From the NCBI GenBank assembly GCA_003557765.1, contig PWNO01000017.1:1-26640 (forward strand): 26,640 nucleotides of DNA, given 5' to 3'. This document shows positions 8,424 to 16,121 of the stretch, piece by piece (the stretch's first letter is position 1; the number at the start of each line of letters is the position of its first letter). This stretch comes from Bacteroidales bacterium (lineage in GTDB: Bacteria > Bacteroidota > Bacteroidia > Bacteroidales > UBA7960). A program made the translations under genes and the position numbers. The notes below the pieces were generated by a model that was not told the DNA's origin, searched no databases, and worked only from the letters and a program-made list of their open reading frames with translations.

Positions 8424-9180
8424 TCACCCCGCATACGCTCAGGATCCTTGCACCGTGCCGGCAAAAGCCATGATCTTCGCCGCTGGCCTGGGTACACGAC
8501 TGCAACCTTTTACCACCAACAAACCCAAAGCCCTCGTGGAAGTGAATGGCAAGCCTATGCTGCTCCATGTGGCAGAAAAACTGATGACCGCAGGCGTAAA
8601 ACACATCATCGTGAACGTGCATCACCACGCAGCCCAACTGCGCAATTTTATTGAAACACGCCACTTCCCTGGGGCACGCTTCCAGGTTTCGGATGAAACA
8701 GACGAGCTGCTGGACACCGGTGGCGGACTAAAAAAAGCCGCCTCCATGCTGGATGGCGATCGGCCTTTCCTGGTCTATAACGTGGACGTGCTGTGTGACA
8801 TTGACCTGAAAGCCCTGTGTGCCCATCATCACCAGCAGCAGGCACTGGCAACCCTGGCCGTCAGCAACAGACAAGGATCCCGCTATTTTTTATGGGATCA
8901 TAAGCGCCTGGCAGGCTGGGAAGATACAAAACGCAAACAACGCATATGGGTTAAAAGCACCCCTCCGGCAAAATTCCTGAAAAGAGCCTTTAGCGGCATA
9001 CAGGTCATATCCCCGGAGATCTTCCGCAAGATGACGGAAACAGGGTCATTCCCCATCAGGGAAGTATACCTGCGGCTCGCAGCTACACATCATATCACCT
9101 GTTTTGAACACGACCCTGAAGGGTGGCTGGACGTGGGGACACCGGAGAAGTTGGCAAAGGCGCAGGGGTTATTTATTTAG
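8413..9180 (+). CDS. MurU-like sugar-1-phosphate nucleotidyltransferase
   Basis: A nucleotidyltransferase that joins a sugar-1-phosphate to an NTP. The signature AMIFAAGLGTRLQPFTTNKPKAL is the GxGxRL...PKxL nucleotide-binding motif. YNVDVLCDI carries the metal-binding aspartate, and GWLDVGTPEKL is the usual C-terminal sugar-site segment. At about 255 aa it matches MurU (MurNAc-1-P uridylyltransferase) better than the larger GlmU or ManC. The start at 8413 overlaps the kinase stop by 11 nt; in-frame ATGs at 8389 and 8470 are alternatives. Overlap with an AmgK-like kinase supports a UDP-MurNAc recycling pair that bypasses de novo synthesis. Mannose-1-P or glucose-1-P specificity cannot be excluded. 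The TAG stop is followed directly by an in-frame hexamer repeat. Confidence 0.87.
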   Translation: MATDHPAYAQDPCTVPAKAMIFAAGLGTRLQPFTTNKPKALVEVNGKPMLLHVAEKLMTAGVKHIIVNVHHHAAQLRNFIETRHFPGARFQVSDETDELLDTGGGLKKAASMLDGDRPFLVYNVDVLCDIDLKALCAHHHQQQALATLAVSNRQGSRYFLWDHKRLAGWEDTKRKQRIWVKSTPPAKFLKRAFSGIQVISPEIFRKMTETGSFPIREVYLRLAATHHITCFEHDPEGWLDVGTPEKLAKAQGLFI

Positions 9181-9256
9181 GTTGAGGTGGAGGTTGAGGT
9201 TAAGGTTAAGATTGAGATTGAGGGGGAGTTTGAGGGTAAGGTGAGGGTTGTTTGCT
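9181..9256 (+). repeat. Degenerate GTTGAG hexamer array
   Basis: Immediately after the murU stop codon come ten tandem hexamers in exact register (9181-9240). They run GTTGAG, GTGGAG, GTTGAG, GTTAAG, GTTAAG, ATTGAG, ATTGAG, GGGGAG, TTTGAG, GGTAAG, then decay to GTGAGGGTTG. The strand is almost free of C. No protein signature is present. Similar GGTTGAGG/GGTTAAGG intergenic repeats occur, to my recollection, in other Bacteroidota genomes. Related G-rich remnants continue to about 9350. Confidence 0.85.
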
Positions 9257-9271
9257 GTTAGTATGAAGTAG

Positions 9272-9293
9272 GCAGTAAGCAGTAAGCAGGAAG
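9272..9293 (+). repeat. Short GCAGTAA heptamer repeat
   Basis: GCAGTAA occurs twice in tandem (9272-9285) followed by a variant GCAGGAA. It is a second, different microsatellite in the same 211-nt gap between murU and the nuclease gene. The rest of the gap (9294-9391) is G-rich and has no recognisable gene or clear promoter. Confidence 0.7.
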
Positions 9294-9391
9294 AAGGTTG
9301 GGGGTAAGGTGAAGGGTTATGGGGTTAAAGGGCTTGAGGTTTGCAGGGATAGCACCTGGGCTGTCCATCGGAGTATTAAACGCGACATATC

Positions 9392-12271
9392 ATGGCATTC
9401 CTGGAAGAGATCATCGAGCACGTGCTGAAGACCTATCCGGATCAGACAGGGGATTTATGCATCGTTACCCCGAACCGGCGTGCTGGCCTGTTTATGAGAA
9501 AATACCTCTCTGACAAAGCCGGCAGGCCGTTGTGGGCGCCAGAGATGTACAGCATCGAAGACTTCATCAACCGCATCACCGGCTATTCGATCTGCGACAA
9601 GCTTCAGCTGATGCTTGAATTTTTCGTGGTATACCAAAAGCTGGAAAAAGAGGATGCAGAGGATGCAGACAGTTTCTTTACCTGGGCTCCTGCAGTACTT
9701 CGCGATTTTGATGACATCGACAATGCCCTCGCCGATCGGGATAAGATCTATGACCACCTGGTCAGTGCCCGGTATATCGACACCTGGAACCCGGATGGCA
9801 GTGAGCCTACCGCTTTTCAAAAAAACTACCTGGCTTTCCTGGAAAAGCTCAGGTCCTATCATAACCAACTGGCGGAGCACCTTGCGGCGAAACATATGGC
9901 CTGGCAGGGGCTTTCATCCAGGGTGGCCGCAGAGCGGATTTGTAACAGAAAAGCAGATCTTCCCTGGGAGCGAGTCATCTTTACCGGTTTCAACGCCCTC
10001 ACCCAGGCCGAGGAATCCCTGATTCACCATCTCATCAAAACGGGCAAGGCAGAATACCACATCGATGCCGATCCATTTTACACCGATGACCCTGAACATG
10101 AAGCCGGCCGTTTCATTCGCAAATATCGCAAGAAATTCAACCTTGCCAGCAAGCACAGCCCCGAAAGCCATTTTACCAATGGATCCAAAAAAATCCACAT
10201 CTATGGCATTGCCAGGCCAGCCAACCAGGCGAGGCTTGCAGGCAACCTGCTGAAACAGGATGACAGACTTGCTGTGGATGAATCCACGGCTGTCGTGCTT
10301 GCCGATGAAAACCTCCTGATACCCATGCTGAACGCGCTGCCGGAAGACGCGGGTGCCATCAACGTGACCATGGGTTACCCGCTTTCCAGAACCAACATGT
10401 ATGCATTCTTCGACAGCCTGTTCAAACTGCATTTGCACGCCCTGCCACAATCAGGAGACAAAAATCTTGCATCCTTTCATCATAAGGACCTGCAGCGCTT
10501 TTTTTCGCAAAGCATCACTGCCCTGCATTGGGATCCGGACAATGGGAAAGAGAAATGCATCGACCTGCTTAACGGCATCAAAAAAGCCAATCTGAGCTTC
10601 TGCACGTGGCAGGACCTGTCTACCCTATCCGGCGATGAGGAAGGTTTTGTAAAGACTTTTGCTTTCCTTGGAGAAGACTGGAACAAAACGCCATCGCGTG
10701 TATTTCCGGCCTGCCTGGATTTATGCGGACGTTTCGACCGATTATTCAGGGAAAAGGCTGGCAGACAAGGACAGGACATCCTGAAAACTCCGTTTTTTGC
10801 GGATTTTGAATCCCTCTACCATCTTGCCAGGATGTTCAGGCAGATGGATACGATGATGAAACAGTTTCCTTTTCTGGCTAACAGCAAGACCATTTACCGA
10901 CTGATCAGGCAAGGCGCCGCAGAGATCCGCCTGCCGTTTACCGGGGAGCCGTTGGAAGGCCTGCAGGTGATGGGGATGCTCGAGACCCGGAGCCTGGACT
11001 TCAAACATGTCATGATCCTATCCATGAATGAAGGCATATTGCCCAAACCCAAGCCAAGTCATTCTCTCATCCCTTATGAGGTAAAAAAAAGCTTTGGTTT
11101 GCGCCTGTATCATGAACAGGATGCCATCTATGCGTATCACTTTTACCGGCTGTTGCAGCGCGCCGAAACAGTTACCCTGATTTACAACACCCAGACTCAG
11201 GACCTGGGAAGCAGCGAAAAAAGCCGGTACATCACCCAATTGGAGCATGAGCTGCCACCCTGCAACCCGGATGTCACAATCACCAAAGACATTGTATTCC
11301 TGCCACCACCTGTGCACACAGTGGAGGCGACCATCGAGATAGAAAAAAGTCCCGACGTCATGGTCAGGTTAATGAACAGGGCAGAGAAAGGCTTCTCACC
11401 ATCAGCACTCGCACGCTATATCCGTTGTCCCCTGCAGTTTTATTTTGAGAAGGTTGCCGGTCTGGAAGAGGCCGAGGAAGTGGAGGAAACCCTGGAGGCA
11501 AGGACCCTGGGAACTATCATCCACGGTGTACTGGAAGACCTCTACAGGCCCCTGGAGGGGCAAGTCATACGGCCTGAAGACCTGGAGTCCATAAGCGTGC
11601 GACTGGTTGAAGCAACTGAAGAACGCTTCAGGGAGGAGTATAGCGGCGGGGTGATGCATGCTGGAAAGAACCTGTTGCTCTATCACCTCACCATACGCTA
11701 CCTGGAGCATGTGATCAGGGCGGATCAGGAAGAGCTCAGGGCCGCTGCGGTAAAAAACGAACACATCTCTCTGAAGGCGATGGAAAAACGCTTATGGGCT
11801 GCAATGCCGGGTGGCATGAACGGAAATGCAGGTCAAAAAATACACCTTAAAGGTGTTGCCGACCGCATCGACACGAAAGGAGGGGTGGTGCGCATCATCG
11901 ACTACAAGACAGGTGCGGTGCAGGCAGCTGAGCTGAAGATCGCGACGTGGGATGAGCCGCTCACAGAACCATCGAAGGAGAAAAGCTTCCAGCTGTTGTG
12001 TTATGCCTGGCTCTACCATCAACAAAACCCAAACGAGCCTGGGTTACAGCCGGGCATCATTTCCACGCGGGCGCCGGGTAAAGGGTTGCACACAATTAAA
12101 CATCCTGATTGCACGGAAGGCATTATCGGGGCAGCACATCTTGCGGAATTCACCACAGCACTCCAGGCGCTTATCAAAGACATATTGGATCCCTCCAAGC
12201 CATTTACACAAACTGAAGACCCGGATTTATGCAAATACTGTGCGTTCCGGGTAACCTGCCGCAGGCAGTGA
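9392..12271 (+). CDS. AddB-like PD-(D/E)XK exonuclease with probable Fe-S cluster
   Basis: A 959-aa protein resembling the AddB subunit of AddAB/RexAB recombination nucleases. The N-terminus (LCIVTPNRRAGLFMRKYL) corresponds to the inactivated helicase-like region, without a real Walker A. The C-terminal nuclease carries His711 (GTIIHGVLEDLY), Asp824 (GVADRID) and Asp837-x-Lys839 (IIDYKTG), the RecB-type active site. Four cysteines, Cys679 (RYIRCPLQFYFE) and Cys947, Cys950, Cys956 at the extreme C-terminus, have the layout of the AddB/Cas4 4Fe-4S staple. It probably works in double-strand-break end resection. The expected partner AddA (UvrD-type helicase-nuclease) is not next to it: upstream is murU, downstream convergent alaS. 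The start at 9392 has no clear SD, as is normal in this phylum. Confidence 0.88.
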   Translation: MAFLEEIIEHVLKTYPDQTGDLCIVTPNRRAGLFMRKYLSDKAGRPLWAPEMYSIEDFINRITGYSICDKLQLMLEFFVVYQKLEKEDAEDADSFFTWAPAVLRDFDDIDNALADRDKIYDHLVSARYIDTWNPDGSEPTAFQKNYLAFLEKLRSYHNQLAEHLAAKHMAWQGLSSRVAAERICNRKADLPWERVIFTGFNALTQAEESLIHHLIKTGKAEYHIDADPFYTDDPEHEAGRFIRKYRKKFNLASKHSPESHFTNGSKKIHIYGIARPANQARLAGNLLKQDDRLAVDESTAVVLADENLLIPMLNALPEDAGAINVTMGYPLSRTNMYAFFDSLFKLHLHALPQSGDKNLASFHHKDLQRFFSQSITALHWDPDNGKEKCIDLLNGIKKANLSFCTWQDLSTLSGDEEGFVKTFAFLGEDWNKTPSRVFPACLDLCGRFDRLFREKAGRQGQDILKTPFFADFESLYHLARMFRQMDTMMKQFPFLANSKTIYRLIRQGAAEIRLPFTGEPLEGLQVMGMLETRSLDFKHVMILSMNEGILPKPKPSHSLIPYEVKKSFGLRLYHEQDAIYAYHFYRLLQRAETVTLIYNTQTQDLGSSEKSRYITQLEHELPPCNPDVTITKDIVFLPPPVHTVEATIEIEKSPDVMVRLMNRAEKGFSPSALARYIRCPLQFYFEKVAGLEEAEEVEETLEARTLGTIIHGVLEDLYRPLEGQVIRPEDLESISVRLVEATEERFREEYSGGVMHAGKNLLLYHLTIRYLEHVIRADQEELRAAAVKNEHISLKAMEKRLWAAMPGGMNGNAGQKIHLKGVADRIDTKGGVVRIIDYKTGAVQAAELKIATWDEPLTEPSKEKSFQLLCYAWLYHQQNPNEPGLQPGIISTRAPGKGLHTIKHPDCTEGIIGAAHLAEFTTALQALIKDILDPSKPFTQTEDPDLCKYCAFRVTCRRQ

Positions 12272-12315
12272 CAGGCTGAAACACCGGGCGTGTCGAACAA
12301 AGGCCGGATGCCGGA

Positions 12316-12348
12316 CTGTGGAACACAGCACATGGCAGGTCAGCTGCC
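12316..12348. terminator. Two small hairpins between convergent nuclease and alaS genes
   Basis: The 98-nt convergent gap contains CTGTG-GAA-CACAG (12316-12328) and GGCAG-GTCAG-CTGCC (12334-12348). Neither is followed by a T-run on either strand, so an intrinsic terminator role is weakly supported. They are listed because nothing else fills the gap. Confidence 0.25.
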
Positions 12349-12369
12349 GCACTTTGGTGTATGCACGGC

Positions 12370-14994
12370 CTATCCGGTGACAAGTTTTCTGCTTTCTTCA
12401 AGTGCCTTATCCAGGCCATTGGGGTCTTTCCCGCCGGCTGTGGCAAAGAATGGCTGACCGCCACCCCCACCTTTGATGTATTTGGCAAGCTCCCTGACCA
12501 TGTTTCCGGCATGAAACCCTTTTTTGTTCACCAGGCTTTCAGAAATCATGATGGTGATACCGGGCTTGTTGCCGGCCACATGTCCAATCACCAGGAAAAG
12601 ATTCTCCACCCGGCCTTTAAGCTGAAAGGCCAGGTCTTTTACTGCCTTGGCATCCATGTCGACACGTGTAGCAATATAATTGATCTCATCAAGCCCTTCA
12701 GCCTGGCTCACCAGTTCATCTGCCTGGTTGCTCAGTTGTTGCTGTTGCAGCGCCAAGAGCTGTTTTCTCATCTCCTGTTGCTGCTTCAGCAACTGATCCA
12801 GCGCGCTCAGGCTGTCTTTGGGGTTATCCAGACGGTCATAGACAGCATGCAGCTCCTCGCGCTTTTCCCGCATATGTTGTTCGGCCATCTGGCCAGTTAT
12901 CGCTTCCACTCGGCGGATACCCGCAGCAATGGCGCCTTCTGCAACAACCGTAAAGAGTCCAATCTGCCCGGTCGCCTGCACATGTGTACCACCACAAAGC
13001 TCTGAAGAAAACGCATCATCAAAAGCAATTACACGTACTTTTTCTCCGTACTTTTCACCAAAGAGCGCCACGGCACCCATTTGCTCAGCTTCTTCCATGC
13101 TGAGGTCGCGATGCTCCTCCATGGAGATATTCTCACGGATCTTGTCATTGACCAAACTCTCCACAGCATACACCTCCTCCCGGGTCATCTTGCCAAAATG
13201 CGAAAAGTCGAAGCGCAGGCGCTGGTCATCTACCAGAGACCCCTTCTGCTGTACGTGACTGCCAAGTACTTCCTTGAGGGCAGAATGCAGCAGGTGGGTC
13301 GCCGTATGGTTGTTCTCCGTAAGCCGGCGCTTGGTGGTGTTGACACTGAGGTACACATGGTCAGGCCAGGACTGCGGTATCCTGGGCATCACGTGGATGG
13401 TCAGGTTGTTTTCCTTGCGGGTATCAATCACGGGAAAGTTTTCACCATCCGCGATCAGTGTTCCCCGGTCACCAACCTGTCCGCCTGATTCCGCATAAAA
13501 GGGCGTCTGGTCAAGCACCACGTGATACAAGGTCTTCCCTTTATTGGCCGCCTTGCGGTATTTCACCACCCGGGCTTCTGCCTCCAGCTTTTCATAGCCA
13601 AGAAAACGGGTGTCTTCCTGATGACCGGCAATAACCTCCGTCCAGTCGTGGGTTTCCATTGCTGCAGCTGCACGGCTTCTGCTTTTTTGCTTTTCCATGC
13701 CCTGCTTAAAGCCTTCCATATCCACATCCCAGCCTTTTTCCCTGGCCATCAGGGCCGTCAGGTCTACCGGAAAGCCATAGGTATCGAATAGTTCAAAAGC
13801 GAATGCCCCATCCACAACTTTTTTATCCTCGTGTGAACGAATATACGCTTCAAACTTTTGGATGCCAAGGTCAAGTGTGCGCAAGAAGGTTTGCTCTTCT
13901 TCAGCAATCACCCGGGTGATCAGCTCTTTCTGCGCCTTCAATTCCGGGAATGCCTCGCCCATATGTTGCACCAGCACATCCACAAGCTTATTTACAAAAG
14001 GCTCTTTGAGCCCCAGAAATGTGTATCCGTAACGGATGGCTCTGCGCAAAATACGCCGGATTACGTATCCGGCCTTGTTATTGGATGGAAGCTCACCATC
14101 AGCAATGGCAAAAGCCACAGCACGCAAGTGGTCGGATACCACGCGCATGGCAATGTCTGCATCTTGCGTGTCACCGTAAGAAATCCCTGAAAGCTTTTCA
14201 AGCTGACGGATGTAAGGTTGAAAGACATCAGTGTCATAATTGGACTGTTTGCCCTGAAGCACCATACAAAGCCTTTCGTATCCCATGCCGGTATCCACGT
14301 GTTTGGCTGGAAGGTTCTTCAGGCTCCCGTCTGACTTTCTGTTGTATTCGATGAAAACCAGGTTCCAGATCTCGATCACCAGAGGGTGGTCTGTGTTGAC
14401 CAGGCTGGCTCCATCCACTAGTTTGCGTTCTTCATCGCTTCGGATATCCACGTGGATCTCTGAGCAGGGGCCACAAGGACCGGTCTCCCCCATCTCCCAG
14501 AAATTATCCTTCTTTGTACCGTATAAGATACGCGATTCATCAAGGTAGGGTTTCCAAAGGTCATAAGCTTCCTGGTCGGGCTGCAGGCCCTCATCGGGGG
14601 CACCTTCAAAAACAGTCACATACAGTCTGTCCTTATCCATTTTATATACGCCGGTAAGCAACTCCCAGGCCCAGGCAATAGCTTCCTTCTTGAAATAATC
14701 TCCAAAGCTCCAGTTGCCAAGCATTTCAAACATGGTGTGGTGATAGGTATCATGCCACACCTCTTCCAGGTCGTTGTGTTTTCCGGATACACGCAGGCAT
14801 TTTTGTGAGTTCACCACACGCTGGTGTGCCGCTGTAGTGTTTCCCAGGAAAATATCCTTGAACTGATTCATTCCGGCATTCGTAAACATCAGGGTGGGAT
14901 CATTTTTTACCACCATGGGCGCCGACCGGTATATTTCGTGATTTTTCCCTTCAAAAAACCGCAAAAAAGAAGTCCGTACTTCTGAAGCTTTCAT
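12370..14994 (-). CDS. alaS: Alanyl-tRNA synthetase
   Basis: Charges tRNA-Ala and edits mischarged Ser/Gly. The protein is complete at 874 aa, the normal bacterial length. The N-terminal class II core is intact (RTSFLRFFEGKNHEI; APMVVKNDPTLMFTNAGM; MFEMLGNWSFGDYFKKEAI). Also present are DHLRAVAFAIADG near 288, the editing-domain zinc site His563/His567 (HTATHLLH) with Cys667/His671 (ELCGGTHVQ), and the C-terminal coiled-coil and C-Ala domain with the GGGGGQPFFATAGG motif. It is divergent from the M23 peptidase gene and convergent with the nuclease gene. A -7 element lies 33 nt upstream. Nothing is unusual. Confidence 0.98.
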   Translation of the reverse strand: MKASEVRTSFLRFFEGKNHEIYRSAPMVVKNDPTLMFTNAGMNQFKDIFLGNTTAAHQRVVNSQKCLRVSGKHNDLEEVWHDTYHHTMFEMLGNWSFGDYFKKEAIAWAWELLTGVYKMDKDRLYVTVFEGAPDEGLQPDQEAYDLWKPYLDESRILYGTKKDNFWEMGETGPCGPCSEIHVDIRSDEERKLVDGASLVNTDHPLVIEIWNLVFIEYNRKSDGSLKNLPAKHVDTGMGYERLCMVLQGKQSNYDTDVFQPYIRQLEKLSGISYGDTQDADIAMRVVSDHLRAVAFAIADGELPSNNKAGYVIRRILRRAIRYGYTFLGLKEPFVNKLVDVLVQHMGEAFPELKAQKELITRVIAEEEQTFLRTLDLGIQKFEAYIRSHEDKKVVDGAFAFELFDTYGFPVDLTALMAREKGWDVDMEGFKQGMEKQKSRSRAAAAMETHDWTEVIAGHQEDTRFLGYEKLEAEARVVKYRKAANKGKTLYHVVLDQTPFYAESGGQVGDRGTLIADGENFPVIDTRKENNLTIHVMPRIPQSWPDHVYLSVNTTKRRLTENNHTATHLLHSALKEVLGSHVQQKGSLVDDQRLRFDFSHFGKMTREEVYAVESLVNDKIRENISMEEHRDLSMEEAEQMGAVALFGEKYGEKVRVIAFDDAFSSELCGGTHVQATGQIGLFTVVAEGAIAAGIRRVEAITGQMAEQHMREKREELHAVYDRLDNPKDSLSALDQLLKQQQEMRKQLLALQQQQLSNQADELVSQAEGLDEINYIATRVDMDAKAVKDLAFQLKGRVENLFLVIGHVAGNKPGITIMISESLVNKKGFHAGNMVRELAKYIKGGGGGQPFFATAGGKDPNGLDKALEESRKLVTG

Positions 14995-15026
14995 AAAAAA
15001 AGTGGATTTTTTTTGTCTGTTGGGCG

Positions 15027-15034
15027 CAAAATTA
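15027..15034 (-). promoter_or_regulatory. -7 promoter element of alaS
   Basis: The minus strand reads TAATTTTG, an exact TAnnTTTG match, 32 nt upstream of the alaS ATG. No good -33 box is seen. It lies 12 nt from the oppositely oriented element at 15047-15054. Confidence 0.5.
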
Positions 15035-15046
15035 ACGCATTTTTTT

Positions 15047-15054
15047 TAGTTTTG
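15047..15054 (+). promoter_or_regulatory. -7 promoter element of the M23 peptidase gene
   Basis: TAGTTTTG matches TAnnTTTG. A TTG at 15020-15022 is a possible -33 element, but the spacing (24 nt) is longer than usual. Transcription from here would give a leader of about 85 nt that includes the hairpin at 15071-15090. Confidence 0.5.
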
Positions 15055-15070
15055 TAACATGGTGCAGTGT

Positions 15071-15090
15071 GCCGGAAACCCCGGCTTTTT
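15071..15090 (+). terminator. Hairpin plus T5 in the leader of the M23 peptidase gene
   Basis: GCCGG (15071-15075), loop AAACC, CCGGC (15081-15085), then TTTTT. This is a compact intrinsic-terminator shape placed between the predicted promoter and the ATG at 15147. It could be an attenuator, or simply a barrier if the real promoter is nearer the gene. Confidence 0.45.
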
Positions 15091-15146
15091 AAAAAAATTC
15101 AGCCCTATTGAATTATTTTTACCATTTAGCTGAGTAAGGAATCGAT

Positions 15147-16115
15147 ATGAGCAAAGTTCAATATCGCTTTGATACCAAGTCTTTGACCGTTGAAAAGGTC
15201 AAAAGAACATTTACCGACAGATTAAAGACCTTTTTGCATTACGCCCTTGCTGGTCTGGTGTTTTCCGTCATCGTACTGTTTATCGGGTTTAGTTTTTTTG
15301 AGACACCCAGGGAGCGCATGCTTCAACGGGAAATTAACAATTTCAGGGTGCAGCATGAGGTCATCAACGACAGGCTGGATATGCTTACCAGCGTGTTGGA
15401 AGACATCCAGGAGCGCGATGATCAGATTTACCGCGTGATCTTTGAGGCAGAGCCCATCCCGCGCAGTATTCGGGACGCTGCTTTTGGTGGTATCGACCGG
15501 TATACCCATCTTTCCGGATATAACAACAGCGAATTGATCTCTGAGACCATGAAGCGGGTAGATCAGCTTGCCAGCAAGCTCTATGTGCAGTCCAAATCTT
15601 ATGATGAGGTTTTTGAGATGGCATTAAACAAGGCAGACATGCTTGCCTCCATACCGGCTATTATTCCCATCACACGCGGAACTGAGCGCCTGGCTTCCGG
15701 TTATGGCATGCGGATGCACCCTGTATACAAGACGACGCGGATGCACCATGGCGTCGACTTCACTGCGCCAACCGGAACCCCGATCTATGCCACCGGCAAT
15801 GGAGTTATCCAAAGGGCGGAAAGAAACAGGCACGGCTACGGCCTCATGGTGGAGATAGACCACGGTTATGGCTATTCCACCTTGTATGCCCACATGGATG
15901 AGATCAAAGTACGCGCCGGGCAACAGGTAAAGCGAGGTGAGGTGATCGGAACGGTCGGAAACACCGGCACCTCCACGGCACCACATCTGCACTATGAAGT
16001 GCACCGCAACGGCAGAACCGTAAACCCTGTCCCCTACTTCTACAACGACCTCACACCTGAAGAATTTGAAATCATCATTGAACGCGCCTCCAGGGTAAAC
16101 CAGTCACTATCATAA
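15147..16115 (+). CDS. Membrane-anchored M23 (LytM-type) peptidase
   Basis: A peptidoglycan endopeptidase or amidase regulator of 322 aa. A short cytoplasmic N-terminus precedes one transmembrane helix (about 32-51, ending FIGFSFF). A coiled-coil stretch follows (about 55-92) and then a periplasmic M23 domain (about 175-300). Zinc ligands are intact: His200-xxx-Asp204 (MHHGVDF), and His280 in HLH (APHLHYEV) with catalytic His249 (YAHMDE). An AAGGA tract at about 15136-15140 could serve as SD. Because all ligands are present it is probably an active hydrolase rather than a degenerate NlpD/EnvC-type activator. It faces a convergent gene with only 6 nt between stop codons. Confidence 0.94.
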   Translation: MSKVQYRFDTKSLTVEKVKRTFTDRLKTFLHYALAGLVFSVIVLFIGFSFFETPRERMLQREINNFRVQHEVINDRLDMLTSVLEDIQERDDQIYRVIFEAEPIPRSIRDAAFGGIDRYTHLSGYNNSELISETMKRVDQLASKLYVQSKSYDEVFEMALNKADMLASIPAIIPITRGTERLASGYGMRMHPVYKTTRMHHGVDFTAPTGTPIYATGNGVIQRAERNRHGYGLMVEIDHGYGYSTLYAHMDEIKVRAGQQVKRGEVIGTVGNTGTSTAPHLHYEVHRNGRTVNPVPYFYNDLTPEEFEIIIERASRVNQSLS

Positions 16116-16121
16116 CAAGCC

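Noticed and set aside
9181..9350. CRISPR array or telomere-like element
   Set aside because: Units are 6-7 nt with no spacers, and the array is degenerate and internal to a gene-dense region; a microsatellite explains it.
12361..13005. 214-codon plus-strand frame within alaS
   Set aside because: Antisense to an intact, well-conserved alanyl-tRNA synthetase.
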